A stretch of DNA of 64,000 nucleotides from Oscillospiraceae bacterium (GCA_017470325.1 JAFUES010000035.1:144856-208855), one strand, 5' to 3'; positions 34,995-44,081 are shown, counted from the stretch's first letter. Numbers and translations: made by a program. The notes: generated from the sequence alone by a model not told the origin.

Positions 34995-35771
34995 ATGCAG
35001 GGAAAGGTTGAGATCTGCGGGGTGAATACGGCCAGCCTTCCGGTGCTCAAGGGCGCGGAGACCAGACAGCTGTTGGAAAAGGCCCGGAGCGGCGATAAGT
35101 CTGCCAGAGAGGAATTGATCTCCGGAAATCTCCGGCTGGTGCTGAGCGTGGTGCAGAAATTCGCCGGGCGCGGCGAGAGCATGGACGATCTGTTCCAGGT
35201 GGGAGTTATCGGGCTCATCAAGGCGGTGGACTGCTTCGACCTGAACCAGAACGTGCAGTTTTCCACCTACGGCGTTCCCATGATCGCCGGGGAGCTGCGG
35301 CGCTTTCTGCGGGACCACAGCGCGGTGCGGGTGTCCCGGTCCATGCGTGACACGGCTTATAAGGTCCTTCAAGCCAAGGAGAAGCTGACGGCGGAGACCG
35401 GACGGGAGCCGGATATCGAGACCATTGCCAAAACCCTGGGGCTGCCCCGGCAGGAGGTGGTCTTCGCGCTGGAGGCCATCTGCGACCCGGTCTCCCTGTA
35501 CGAGCCGGTCTACAGCGATGCGGGCGAAAGCGCCACGGTGATGGATCAGATCGGCGACAGCCGCAACACCGACGAGCACTGGCTGGAACAGATCGCCCTG
35601 GAGGAGGCGCTTCATCGGCTGGGCAAACGGGAAAAGCGGATCCTGGCCCTGCGCTTTTACGACGGGCGGACCCAGATGGAGGTTGCCCGGGAGGTGGGGA
35701 TCTCCCAGGCCCAGGTGTCCCGACTGGAAAAAAACGCCATCCAGCAGATCAAGAAAAACATCAGCGCCTGA
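34995..35771 (+). CDS. sigG: Sporulation sigma factor G
   Basis: A 258-residue sigma-70 family protein that starts KVEICGVNTASLPVLK, the N-terminal signature of sigma-G. Region 2 is GNLRLVLSVVQKFAGRGESMDDLFQVG followed by FSTYGVPMIAGELRR. Region 4 ends with QMEVAREVGISQAQVSRLEK, a helix-turn-helix. Sigma-G drives late forespore genes (SASPs, germination proteins). It marks the host as belonging to an endospore-forming lineage. Ribosome binding site AAAGGGAG. Confidence 0.93.
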   Translation: MQGKVEICGVNTASLPVLKGAETRQLLEKARSGDKSAREELISGNLRLVLSVVQKFAGRGESMDDLFQVGVIGLIKAVDCFDLNQNVQFSTYGVPMIAGELRRFLRDHSAVRVSRSMRDTAYKVLQAKEKLTAETGREPDIETIAKTLGLPRQEVVFALEAICDPVSLYEPVYSDAGESATVMDQIGDSRNTDEHWLEQIALEEALHRLGKREKRILALRFYDGRTQMEVAREVGISQAQVSRLEKNAIQQIKKNISA

Positions 35772-35800
35772 AGCACACCCGGCAGCATTCGGGAAAGGGC

Positions 35801-35829
35801 TTGCAAATCCCCCACACTGCCCCTATAAT
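35801..35829 (+). promoter_or_regulatory. Promoter of the phosphoesterase gene 35875
   Basis: TTGCAA, 17-base spacer, TATAAT, 45 bases before the GTG start. Confidence 0.75.
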
Positions 35830-35874
35830 GTACCCACGATACTTGCGGTTTCGGCCAGAGGAAGGGGTGTGGCA

Positions 35875-36501
35875 GTGAAGATCCTGCTGATCTCGGACGA
35901 GGAAGATAAATATCTCTGGGATTACTATCAGCCCGGCCATCTGGCGGGCGTGGATATGATCCTCTCGGCAGGGGACCTGAGCGCCGCTTACCTGAGCTTT
36001 TTGGTCACCATGGCCAACTGCCCTCTGCTGTATGTGCACGGCAACCACGACGGCGCGTACGATCGTGTCGAGCCGGAGGGCTGTGAGTGTGTGGACGATA
36101 GGCTGGTGACGGTCAAGGGCTTGCGGATCCTGGGCCTGGGCGGCTCCTCCTGGTATAACGGCGGTCCCTATCAGTACACCGAGCGGGAGATGGCCCGGCG
36201 GATCCGGCGGCTGTCCTGGAAGCTGCGGCGCGCCGGTGGAGTGGACATCGTGCTGACCCACGCACCGGTGCGGGGTTACGGGGATCAGGAGAATCAGAGC
36301 CACCGGGGCTTTGAGGCTTTCCTGCCGCTGCTGGACCGCTGGCAGCCAAGCTACCTGGTCTACGGCCATGTGCACAAGCGCTACCAGCCGGGACAGCAGC
36401 GGGTCCTGCAGTACGGGAATACCACCCTCATCAACGCAAACGGAAAATATATGCTGACCATTGGGGAGAACAGCGGCTCCATACCGCAAAAAGTGCCATG
36501 A
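35875..36501 (+). CDS. Metallophosphoesterase with altered first metal motif
   Basis: A 208-residue protein from GTG 35875 (GGAAGGGG upstream); longer frames would run back through sigG and the promoter. It has GDLS, GNHDGAYD, THAPVRG and GHVHKRY, so most calcineurin-type metal ligands are present. The first motif, normally DxH, reads SDEEDKYLWDYY and lacks the His. The protein may bind one metal less tightly or use another ligand. The substrate is unknown. Confidence 0.8.
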   Translation: MKILLISDEEDKYLWDYYQPGHLAGVDMILSAGDLSAAYLSFLVTMANCPLLYVHGNHDGAYDRVEPEGCECVDDRLVTVKGLRILGLGGSSWYNGGPYQYTEREMARRIRRLSWKLRRAGGVDIVLTHAPVRGYGDQENQSHRGFEAFLPLLDRWQPSYLVYGHVHKRYQPGQQRVLQYGNTTLINANGKYMLTIGENSGSIPQKVP

Positions 36502-36525
36502 GCTTTTGCTCATGGCACTTTTTAC
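36486..36525. terminator. Bidirectional terminator
   Basis: AAAAAGTGCCATGAGC and GCTCATGGCACTTTTT pair over 16 bp with a TTTT loop. The phosphoesterase stop codon lies in the stem. It also ends the convergent TRAP transporter unit. Confidence 0.9.
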
Positions 36526-36540
36526 GATTGACAATTGCTT

Positions 36541-38502
36541 TTACGCCGCGGCTGCGGCCTTCTTGCCGCTCATATACTGGAAGACGACCACGCCGGCCAG
36601 CAGCACGACGCCGATCAGGTCTGTGGTGACGGAGGGATCCAGCATCAACAGACCACCGGCAGCCAACACCAGGCGCAGCAGGGGATTGATGTGCTTGAAC
36701 AGATAACCGTTCAGGGCGGCGGCCACACCGAAAATACCGATGATGGAGGTGATCACCACCAGCACTACCTGCACGGCAGTGGTGTCGATCAGCAGCATAG
36801 CCGGATTCATGGCGAAGATGTAAGGCACGACGAAGGCGCCGATGGCCAGCTTGGAGGCGTTGAAGGCGGTCTTCATGGGCGGGGCCTTGGCGATGGCGGA
36901 GCCGGCATAGGCGGCCAGAGCCACAGGCGGGGTGATATCTGCCACGATGCCGAAGTAGAACACAAAGAAGTGGGCGGCTACCTGGGGCACGCCGATGGCG
37001 ATCAGGATGGGCGCGCAGGTGGAGGCCATGATGCAGTAGTTGGCAGTGGTGGGCACGCCCATGCCCAGCACGATGCAGCAGAGCATGGTCAGCAGCAGGG
37101 CGATCAGGATCCGTCCCTGGGAGATGGTGACCACTGCGGTGATCAGCTTGGAGGCCAGACCCGTGGAGGTGATGGAGCCCGCCACCAGACCCGCCATGGC
37201 GCAGGCTACGGCCACGGTGATGGTGCTCTTGGCGCCGGCTTCCAGCGCGTCGATGAATTTGGCCAGGGTCAGGTTGTCGCTCTTATCCTCGCTCTTGGTG
37301 GCGATGGTGACCAGGTTGTTGTACAGGCCCACCAGAATGGTGATGCCGATGGCCACAGCAGCGGAGAACTGCATGGTGCGCTTGTTGGTGGCCACCAGCC
37401 AGACCAGCACCACCAGGGGCAGCAGCAGATAGATCCGCGGCAGCAGCTGGCGCAATCTGGGCAGTTCATCCCGGGGGATACCCTTCAGTCCCAACTTTTT
37501 GGCTTCCAGGTGAACGGCAATGTAGATGCCGGTGAAATACAGCACCGCGGGCAGGATGGCCTTCAGGGCCACCTGGCCATAAGGGATGCCCATATATTCC
37601 GCCATCAGGAAGGCGGCGGCGCCCATGATGGGTGGCATGATCTGCCCGCCGGTGGAGGCCGCGGCTTCCACGGCGCCGGCAAACTCAGGCTTGTAGCCGG
37701 TGCGCTTCATCATGGGGATGGTAACAGAGCCGGTAGTCACGGTGTTGCCCACGGAGGAGCCGGACACCATACCGCACAGGGCGGAGGAGATGACGGCCAC
37801 CTTGGCAGGACCGCCGGAGGACGCGCCGGCAATGGAATTAGCCAGATTGATAAAGAAATTGGAAATGCCCGTCCGCTCCAGAAATGCACCGAAGATAATG
37901 AACACCACGATGTACTTGGCGCAGACGTTGATGGGCGTGCTCATCATGCCCGTGGTGGTATAGAACAGGTCATAGATGACCTTGCCGAAGCGCACGTTGC
38001 TGAAAGCATAGACCAACAGCGCGCCGACCACGCACAGGATGGGGATGCCCACACAGCGGCGGCACAGCTCCATATAGGCCAGGATCGCGACAACAGCCAT
38101 GGCGACCATTTTGGGATCGCGGGTGACGCGGGTGGCCAGTGCGATGATCGCATGGGCGTGGGAGGCAAAGTAGAAAAACGGTATGGCGCCCACGACCATA
38201 ATGACGACATCATACCAGGGGAAGAAATTGGGCCGCACATGATGCTTGCTGATGGGATAATTGAGATAACCGATGATCAGAATCAAGCCGAGAAACAGAT
38301 TCAGCTTTTCTTCGGGCATCATGGTGCTGAACAGGGTCACATAGATGCAATATACCGAGAACGCGGCGCAGAGATAGCGGATCACCTGCTTGGGGACGCC
38401 CTCCCAAATGCGGACATTGGATTCCCGGTCGTATTTTTTCATCAGTTCTTCTGCACCCAGCTCTTTGTCGGGGGCAGTCTGCTTCTTTTTTCCGAATGCC
38501 AT
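36541..38502 (-). CDS. TRAP transporter fused permease (4TM/12TM)
   Basis: A 653-residue membrane protein from ATG 38502 (GGAGAG upstream). The N-terminal part (about residues 40-135) corresponds to the small DctQ-like subunit and the rest to the DctM large subunit, with motifs GGPAKVAVISSALCGMVSGSS, TGGQIMPPIMGAAAF and GMGVPTTANYCIMA. Such fusions pair with TAXI-type binding proteins, and the gene for one lies upstream. It would use a Na+ or H+ gradient to import organic anions, probably dicarboxylates or amino acids such as glutamate. The substrate is not determined. Confidence 0.92.
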   Translation of the reverse strand: MAFGKKKQTAPDKELGAEELMKKYDRESNVRIWEGVPKQVIRYLCAAFSVYCIYVTLFSTMMPEEKLNLFLGLILIIGYLNYPISKHHVRPNFFPWYDVVIMVVGAIPFFYFASHAHAIIALATRVTRDPKMVAMAVVAILAYMELCRRCVGIPILCVVGALLVYAFSNVRFGKVIYDLFYTTTGMMSTPINVCAKYIVVFIIFGAFLERTGISNFFINLANSIAGASSGGPAKVAVISSALCGMVSGSSVGNTVTTGSVTIPMMKRTGYKPEFAGAVEAAASTGGQIMPPIMGAAAFLMAEYMGIPYGQVALKAILPAVLYFTGIYIAVHLEAKKLGLKGIPRDELPRLRQLLPRIYLLLPLVVLVWLVATNKRTMQFSAAVAIGITILVGLYNNLVTIATKSEDKSDNLTLAKFIDALEAGAKSTITVAVACAMAGLVAGSITSTGLASKLITAVVTISQGRILIALLLTMLCCIVLGMGVPTTANYCIMASTCAPILIAIGVPQVAAHFFVFYFGIVADITPPVALAAYAGSAIAKAPPMKTAFNASKLAIGAFVVPYIFAMNPAMLLIDTTAVQVVLVVITSIIGIFGVAAALNGYLFKHINPLLRLVLAAGGLLMLDPSVTTDLIGVVLLAGVVVFQYMSGKKAAAAA

Positions 38503-38548
38503 GATGCTCTCCTTTCTTTGCGGATTTTTAACGGAGGGATAAGTACAT

Positions 38549-38578
38549 CTGACCCGCACCTGAAAAGATGCGGGTCAG
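38549..38578 (-). terminator. Hairpin between TAXI and TRAP permease genes
   Basis: CTGACCCGCA and TGCGGGTCAG pair over 10 bp with a 10-base loop in the 99-base gap. There is no clear T tract on the minus strand, so it may be an RNA-processing or weak attenuation element that lets the binding protein be made in excess. Confidence 0.5.
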
Positions 38579-38601
38579 GATCAGGTTCGTGCTTGTTTTG
38601 T

Positions 38602-39642
38602 TTACTTGCCGGGGACGGTGATGCCCTTGTCGGCAAAGTACTGGACAGCACCCGGGTGATAGGGCACGTCCGTGACGGAGCTGGCAAACTCCAGGCTCAG
38701 CTCATTGGCCTTGTCATGGGCCAGATTGTCCAGGTTCTCGAACACGCCGTAGAGGAAGTTGTACACGTCCACATCGGACACGTCGTCACCGGCGACGACC
38801 ACAGCGCCGACAGCCACAGTGGTCACATCCTCATCCGTGCCGTAAGCGGCAGCGGGGATGATGTTCTTGGAGTAGTAGGGGGAGGATGCGATCAGAGCGT
38901 CGATGTGCTCGTCGTCCAGGCTCACCAGGTAGACATCTTTGGTGGCAGCCAGGGAAGTGACGGCGGTGGTGGGAGCGCCGGCCACGATGAAGGCGGCATC
39001 GATCTGGCCGTCCTGCAGGGCCTCAGCGCTGTCGGCAAAGGACTGGTAGGTGGGCTTGATGTCGTCTTCGGTCAGACCGTAGGCACCCAGCACGTCGATG
39101 GCGTTGAAGTACACACCGGAGCCGGCGGCGCCGATGGATACGCTCTTGCCGGCCAGGTCAGCCACCGTCTTGATCTCGGGATTCAGGGTGACGATCTGCA
39201 CCTGCTCCATGTACAGAGCGGCAACGGTGGAAATGCTGGTGACAGCACCGGTCTCCTCAAAGAGGCGGGCGCCGGTGTAGCCATAAGACAGCACGTCGGA
39301 CTGGGAGAAGCCCAGCTGGGCGTCGCCCATCTCCAGAGCCTCAATGTTGGCCTTGGAGCCGCCGGAAGTGATGGCGGTCACGTTGGTGCTGGTGACCTCG
39401 CTCACCTTCTGGGACATGACGCCGCCGAAGGCGAAGTAGGTACCGGCTTCACCACCGGTGGTGAAGGTCAGCTTGGAGCCGCCGTCCTTGGGACCGAAAG
39501 CGGCCTCAGCAGCGGGCTCGGCAGCGGGCTCAGCCGCAGGCGCCTCGGTGGCGGCGGGGGCGGAAGTGGTGGAGCTGGAGCCGCAGGCGGCCAGCGCAAA
39601 TACCATGCACAGGGCCAGCAGCAAAGCTGCAAACTTTTTCAT
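38602..39642 (-). CDS. TAXI family TRAP transporter solute-binding lipoprotein
   Basis: A 346-residue protein from ATG 39642 with GGAGG upstream. It has a lipobox LAAC (Cys20), an Ala/Glu/Pro-rich linker, then the TAXI core: LTFTTGGEAGTYFAFGGVMS, ANIEALEMGDAQLGFSQSDV and SIGAAGSGVYFNA. TAXI proteins deliver substrate to the 4TM/12TM permease encoded next. Signal peptide and linker closely resemble those of the BMP lipoprotein at 15863, which is common for lipoproteins of one genome. Confidence 0.92.
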   Translation of the reverse strand: MKKFAALLLALCMVFALAACGSSSTTSAPAATEAPAAEPAAEPAAEAAFGPKDGGSKLTFTTGGEAGTYFAFGGVMSQKVSEVTSTNVTAITSGGSKANIEALEMGDAQLGFSQSDVLSYGYTGARLFEETGAVTSISTVAALYMEQVQIVTLNPEIKTVADLAGKSVSIGAAGSGVYFNAIDVLGAYGLTEDDIKPTYQSFADSAEALQDGQIDAAFIVAGAPTTAVTSLAATKDVYLVSLDDEHIDALIASSPYYSKNIIPAAAYGTDEDVTTVAVGAVVVAGDDVSDVDVYNFLYGVFENLDNLAHDKANELSLEFASSVTDVPYHPGAVQYFADKGITVPGK

Positions 39643-39655
39643 TTTGATTTCCTCC

Positions 39656-39671
39656 TGTATACAAGTATACA
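39656..39671. promoter_or_regulatory. Palindromic operator candidate before the TAXI gene
   Basis: TGTATACAAGTATACA is a perfect inverted repeat of two 7-base arms. It lies between the promoter and the ribosome binding site, the right place for a repressor that blocks transcription. The shape is typical of GntR-family operators. No regulator gene is adjacent. Confidence 0.55.
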
Positions 39672-39696
39672 ATCCATGGCGGATTATTACTTCGTT

Positions 39697-39725
39697 AGTA
39701 TACAGCACGCGGGCAGAGATTGCAA
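39697..39725 (-). promoter_or_regulatory. Promoter of the TAXI-TRAP operon
   Basis: TTGCAA, 17-base spacer, TATACT on the minus strand. The predicted start near 39690 leaves a 48-base leader that contains the palindrome at 39656-39671. Confidence 0.7.
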
Positions 39726-39850
39726 GAGAAAAATAGGGAATGATGGCCAGAAAATGGAAAAATATGCACATTCAACCGACAGTGACCAAAAAAGGCTTGC
39801 CAACTGGGAAGATTTGGGGGATAATAGAGCCCTTGAAAGGGTGAAGGCAT

Positions 39851-40696
39851 TTGTACAGGCTGTTGGCGTTCGACCTGGATGGGACGCTGCTTGACGACAA
39901 AAAGAATCTGCCGGAGGAAAACCGGCTGGCCTTGATCGAGGCGGCAAATCGGGGCATGGTCCTCGTCCCGGCCACGGGAAGGATCCTGCGGGGGATCCCT
40001 GAGGTCATTAAGGAGCTGCCGTTTATCCGGTATTATATCGTGTCCAACGGCGCGGCGGTCTTCGATACCAAAGAGGGCAAAACGCTCTATCAGGCGGATG
40101 TGCCTTTGGATCTGGCCCTGCGCACCTATGATTATCTGGATACCCTGCCGGTGATTTATGACTGTTACCAGGATGAGATCGGCTGGATGAGCCGGGCGAT
40201 GTATGAGCGCTGTGCGCCTTACTTTGCTTATGAGCCGGGGATCCTGGATCTGGTGAACCGACTGCGCATCCGGGTGGAGGATTTCAAGGGGACCCTGCGG
40301 GAAAAGGGCAGACCCCTGCAGAAGCTGCAGATGTACTTCCTGCCCGAGGATGAGGAGGAGCGGCAGCGGCAGCTGAAGCGGATTCCGGAGCTGTTTCCGG
40401 ATTTGGTCGCTACCACCTCAGTGAGTAACAACATTGAGCTCAACTATGTGGATGCCGACAAGGGCAAGGCCATGCTGGCTCTGGCGCAGGTCCTGGGCAT
40501 TGGCCGGGAGGAGACCCTGGCCTTTGGTGACGGCAGCAACGACAGCTCCATGCTCCGTGCCGCCGGCTGGGGCGTGGCCATGGCCAACAGCAACCCCGAC
40601 GTGAAGGCCGCGGCGGACGAAGTAACGGCAAGCAACAACGACGCCGGTGTGGCAAAGGCGCTCCGGCGGATTTTGGCAAAAGAGGAGAACCTATGA
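39851..40696 (+). CDS. Cof-type HAD superfamily phosphatase
   Basis: A 281-residue protein. The TTG start at 39851 is read from GAAAGGGTGAAGG just upstream and the immediate MYRLLAFDLDGTLL motif I. Motif IV is FGDGSNDSSML near residue 220, followed by MANSNPDVKAAAD. Cof/YbiV-type hydrolases dephosphorylate sugar phosphates or cofactors such as PLP or FMN. The stop overlaps the plsY start (ATGA), so the two are coupled. Confidence 0.88.
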   Translation: MYRLLAFDLDGTLLDDKKNLPEENRLALIEAANRGMVLVPATGRILRGIPEVIKELPFIRYYIVSNGAAVFDTKEGKTLYQADVPLDLALRTYDYLDTLPVIYDCYQDEIGWMSRAMYERCAPYFAYEPGILDLVNRLRIRVEDFKGTLREKGRPLQKLQMYFLPEDEEERQRQLKRIPELFPDLVATTSVSNNIELNYVDADKGKAMLALAQVLGIGREETLAFGDGSNDSSMLRAAGWGVAMANSNPDVKAAADEVTASNNDAGVAKALRRILAKEENL

Positions 40697-41340
40697 AGCA
40701 AACAATCCTGCTGCAGGTGCTGGCCTGTATTGTGATCGGCTACCTGCTGGGAAGCATCAACCCCTCATTTTTGATCGGGCTGGTCAAGGGTTACGATCCC
40801 CGGCGCGAGGGCTCCGGCAACGCGGGCGCGTCCAACACGGTGATCATGGCCGGCAAGCTGGCGGGCTTGCTGGTGGCACTGCTGGACATCCTGAAGGCGG
40901 CGGTGGCCTGGTGGCTTTGCCAATGGCTGTTCCCCACCCTGCGCCTGGCGGGCATCCTGGGCGGCGTAGCCGCACTGCTGGGACACCTGTTTCCCGTCTG
41001 GCTGCGTTTCCACGGCGGCCGTGGTCTGGCCTGCCTGGGCGGGCTGTGCCTGGCCCATGACCCCAAATTCCTGCTGATGATGCTGGGGGTCGCGATATTG
41101 ATCGGTATCATCACCAACTATGTGTGTATCGTCACCGTGTCCATGTCTGCGATCGTCCCCATCTGCTATGGGCTGCTGACCGCCTTCTGGTTGGGGGCAG
41201 CGGTGATGGCTATCCCCGTCATACCGATCTTTTGTAAGCATCTGGTGAATTTCCGCCGCATCAAGAGCGGCGACGAGCTGCGTTTGAGCTTTCTGTTCAA
41301 CAAGCAGAAGGAGCTGGAGCGCATCGGCCGCGCGGAATAA
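40693..41340 (+). CDS. plsY: Glycerol-3-phosphate acyltransferase PlsY
   Basis: A 215-residue membrane protein with five or more hydrophobic helices and the three PlsY motifs: GSINPSFLIG, EGSGNAGASNT and FHGGRGLACLGG. It transfers the acyl group from acyl phosphate to glycerol-3-phosphate, the first step of phospholipid synthesis. It overlaps the upstream HAD gene by four bases. Confidence 0.92.
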   Translation: MKQTILLQVLACIVIGYLLGSINPSFLIGLVKGYDPRREGSGNAGASNTVIMAGKLAGLLVALLDILKAAVAWWLCQWLFPTLRLAGILGGVAALLGHLFPVWLRFHGGRGLACLGGLCLAHDPKFLLMMLGVAILIGIITNYVCIVTVSMSAIVPICYGLLTAFWLGAAVMAIPVIPIFCKHLVNFRRIKSGDELRLSFLFNKQKELERIGRAE

Positions 41341-41345
41341 TGATC

Positions 41346-41387
41346 TACCCGGGATATGCATCGTGCATATCCCGGGTATCGTTTTCT
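41346..41387 (+). terminator. Terminator after plsY
   Basis: TACCCGGGATATGCA and TGCATATCCCGGGTA form a perfect 15-bp stem with a TCG loop, followed by GTTTTCTT. Confidence 0.85.
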
Positions 41388-41438
41388 TATTCCGATCAAT
41401 AAAGCAGGCGGCACCGCCGATGAACGGTCTCGGTGTGT

Positions 41439-41951
41439 TTACTTGGCGAAAGCTTCCAGTTCGGGATAGGCTTCGTCCACGATCATGACGATATAATACA
41501 GGGCGTCATAGGCGATCTCACCGGCGGAATCGTCGTCCCGCAGGGGGCAATCGATCTCAGCGTCCACAGACAGTTCTTTTTCATCTACCAGGAATTTAAC
41601 GTATTTGTAGTCGTTGTTCAGCTTGTTGACCAGTTCCAGGATCTCGGCGAGGTCAGCCTTATCGAAGTCGATGATATACCAGGAGTACATGCTGAGGGAA
41701 TCCAGATCTTCATCGAAATAGATATTCACCTCGATCTTATCCAGGTTGTCGCCCGAGAACGTCACCTTGACCTGTTCGTCATCGTCCTCATCAATGCCCA
41801 TGTAATTGTATTTGTGACCTTCCCGGTCCAGGACCTTCAGAAACGCCTTGGTGGGGCCGTACTGCGCATTGACAGCAAAAGCCGAAACGCTTAAGCTCAG
41901 GACCAAACCGAGTATGAGCAGGACGGCGAAGATTTTTTTCACAGTTTTCAT
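41439..41951 (-). CDS. Secreted small acidic protein, YbjN-like
   Basis: A 170-residue protein with a signal peptide (cleavage near AFA-VNA, residues 24-27) and no lipobox. The mature part is acidic and has the alternating strand and helix pattern of YbjN / type III chaperone-like folds (YIDFDKADLAEILELVNKLNNDYKYVKF, given by its key residues). The function of exported YbjN-like proteins is unknown. It has its own promoter at 42032 and is a single-gene unit. Confidence 0.65.
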   Translation of the reverse strand: MKTVKKIFAVLLILGLVLSLSVSAFAVNAQYGPTKAFLKVLDREGHKYNYMGIDEDDDEQVKVTFSGDNLDKIEVNIYFDEDLDSLSMYSWYIIDFDKADLAEILELVNKLNNDYKYVKFLVDEKELSVDAEIDCPLRDDDSAGEIAYDALYYIVMIVDEAYPELEAFAK

Positions 41952-42031
41952 AGGTCAATCTCCTTTTTCATTTCCTCAATATTTGTTTTGGTGTTACAAC
42001 AGGAACATCAGCCTGCGATCTTTATGAGAAA

Positions 42032-42060
42032 AGTATATAATGAATGCGGAAAAAATACAA
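42032..42060 (-). promoter_or_regulatory. Promoter of the secreted protein gene
   Basis: TTGTAT, 17-base spacer, TATACT on the minus strand, about 80 bases before the start codon. Confidence 0.6.
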
Positions 42061-42102
42061 GAGGATAGTCAGACGCTCTTCAGGAGAAAACCCGGCAGAG
42101 AG

Positions 42103-42136
42103 AACGAACCCCGGATATGACCATCCGGGGTTCGTT
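42103..42136 (-). terminator. Terminator after the PAP2 gene
   Basis: AACGAACCCCGGAT and ATCCGGGGTTCGTT pair over 14 bp with a 6-base loop. The T tract on the minus strand is weak, so efficiency is uncertain. Confidence 0.6.
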
Positions 42137-42159
42137 GATTCCAAAACGGAAACGCGCAC

Positions 42160-43071
42160 TCAATGCTTGCCTTGGTAGGCGCTCTTCTTGGCAGGCAGCT
42201 TGAATTTCACGGCGCTCTCCTTTTTCCGGGCTGCGGGTTCGATCTCTTCCTCGGGCTCGAACTCCACTTCTGCCGCGGGTGCCGGTTCCGCCGGAGCTTC
42301 CGGCTCGAACGCGGGCGCCTCTTCTATTTCGTATTCGTCTTCGTATGCATCCTCGTCGTACACCGGGTCCCGGTCGGCCGGGCCCTTGCTGCGGCTGGTA
42401 CGGAGCAGATCGGGGATCCAGGTGATGTCAAAGTCCAGGATGTCCGCACACAGGGGGATGTCGTCGTGATCCTCCAGCAGACGGAAGATCAGCAGCGTAA
42501 TGGCATAGGCGATGAACGCGGAGAGCAGACCGATGACGGCGGCGAACAGCACGTCGGAGGGATAGTGGGCCATCAGATAATTGCGGGAGAAAGCCATCAG
42601 CAAAACGGCGACCACCGCGGCGGCGGTCAGCAGGGGCTTGTTGCGGCGGCGGGCGGTCAAAGCCAGAGCCGTCATGCCCGCTGTGATGGCGGTCACATGG
42701 CCGGAGGGGAAGGAGAAGTCCTCTTCCGCCGGGGCGCCCACAGCCAGCCACCACTGGCGGTAGACCTCCAGCGTTTCAAAGGGTCGGGGCCTGGCCACCA
42801 GGTCCTTCAGAATGATGTTGGTGATCAGCGCGCCGCAGCAGACCGCGCCAAAGACGCAGACACCCATCTTACGCGTCCGGGCAAACAGCACCAGCACCAG
42901 GGCCAGCAGGAACATCAGCAGACCCTTTTCCCCCAGCAGGCTGATGACCTTCATCACAGGCGTCAGGACCTTGCCGGCATATTGGGCCGCGGTGTGCAGC
43001 GCGCCCAGGATGCCGTAGTCGTATCCGATAAAGGTGGAGTTGAGCCACGAGGCCATTGAGCCAAGCTCCAT
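42160..43071 (-). CDS. PAP2 superfamily membrane phosphatase
   Basis: A 303-residue protein with six hydrophobic helices in residues 20-205. The acid phosphatase motifs are KDLVARPRPFE, FPSGH and SRNYLMAHYPSDV. The C-terminal 100 residues are a charged, Glu/Pro/Ala-rich tail ending in basic residues, which is unusual for the family. Likely substrates are undecaprenyl pyrophosphate or phosphatidylglycerol phosphate on the outer membrane face. Confidence 0.88.
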   Translation of the reverse strand: MELGSMASWLNSTFIGYDYGILGALHTAAQYAGKVLTPVMKVISLLGEKGLLMFLLALVLVLFARTRKMGVCVFGAVCCGALITNIILKDLVARPRPFETLEVYRQWWLAVGAPAEEDFSFPSGHVTAITAGMTALALTARRRNKPLLTAAAVVAVLLMAFSRNYLMAHYPSDVLFAAVIGLLSAFIAYAITLLIFRLLEDHDDIPLCADILDFDITWIPDLLRTSRSKGPADRDPVYDEDAYEDEYEIEEAPAFEPEAPAEPAPAAEVEFEPEEEIEPAARKKESAVKFKLPAKKSAYQGKH

Positions 43072-43191
43072 ATCAGTCCCCTCCTTCTATATGTAGCGAA
43101 TTTGTTTTTCTTATCATACAACAGATTGAGACCAAGAACAAGTCCCCAAATCATTTTTTCCTCCGGACAGACCGGTGTGAAAACTTGGTTA

Positions 43192-43220
43192 TTGACTATA
43201 GATTGATAAAAATGTAAAAT
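43192..43220 (+). promoter_or_regulatory. holB-ricT promoter
   Basis: TTGACT, 17-base spacer, TAAAAT, 49 bases before the holB start, in an A/T-rich stretch. Confidence 0.75.
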
Positions 43221-43268
43221 ATATTAGTTAAGGCAAATGTTTGACACTCTCAGCATTTGGAGGCGCAG

Positions 43269-44081
43269 ATGGCTCAGCTGCAATTTGGGGACGCGCAGCG
43301 TCTTTCACATGCCTATATGATCTCCGCGCTGGACCGTGAGGAGGGCCTGCGCACAGCGCGCCGGCTGGCGGCCGCCGCGGTCTGTACCGATCAGGGACAG
43401 GTACCCTGCGGACAATGCCGCGCCTGCCGCAAGGTGCAGGAGAACATCCACCCGGACGTGATCACCATCGGACGGCTGGAGGACGACAAGGGCAGGAAAA
43501 AGCGGGAGATCAGCGTGGATCAGATCCGCCAGCTCTCCCGGGACGCGGTGGTGCTGCCCAATGAGGCGGAGCGGAAGGTCTATATCATCGAGGATGCGGA
43601 CAGGATGAACGCGGCGGCTCAGAACGCGGCGCTGAAGCTGTTGGAGGAACCGCCCAAGGGCGTGATGTTCCTGCTGTGCGTGGAGAACGCCCAGCTGCTT
43701 CTTCCCACGGTGCGCTCTCGCTGCGCGGAGATCCTGTGCGGCGGTGGGCAGACCGCGGAGGATGAGGAGAACCGCAAGCTGGCCAGGAGCTATGTGAAGG
43801 CTGTCGCCACCGACAGCAGAGCGGAGCTCTATCGCTGGTGCGCCGCCCATGAGGGCATGGACAATCGGGCTGCAGCTGCCTTTACAGAGGCTGCGTCGGC
43901 CCTGCTGGCGGACATGCTCTGCGGCCGGGAAGCAGACCTGGGACTGAGCCGGGGCCAATTGCGGCGGCTGCTGGCGCTGATGGAGCGCTGCGGCGCATAT
44001 CTGCAGGTAAATGTAGGAGTCAGACAACTATTTGGCCTGCTGGCGGTGGACGCCATCGACAGCGGCGGAAACAGAGGATAA
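43269..44081 (+). CDS. holB: DNA polymerase III delta-prime subunit
   Basis: A 270-residue protein from ATG 43269, 5 bases after GGAGG. It has the clamp-loader core: RLSHAYMISA in place of a functional P-loop, a zinc module (CGQCRACRKVQENIHPD), ISVDQIRQL, IIEDADRMNAAAQNALKLLEEP-type motif and a terminal helical domain. It helps load the sliding clamp. The holB-ricT order is standard for Firmicutes. Confidence 0.88.
   Translation: MAQLQFGDAQRLSHAYMISALDREEGLRTARRLAAAAVCTDQGQVPCGQCRACRKVQENIHPDVITIGRLEDDKGRKKREISVDQIRQLSRDAVVLPNEAERKVYIIEDADRMNAAAQNAALKLLEEPPKGVMFLLCVENAQLLLPTVRSRCAEILCGGGQTAEDEENRKLARSYVKAVATDSRAELYRWCAAHEGMDNRAAAAFTEAASALLADMLCGREADLGLSRGQLRRLLALMERCGAYLQVNVGVRQLFGLLAVDAIDSGGNRG

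Noticed and set aside
36535..39894. An 1119-codon plus-strand frame opposite the TRAP permease and TAXI genes
   Set aside because: His/Gly/Asp-rich low-complexity sequence is typical of antisense reading of high-GC membrane protein genes; no start signal.
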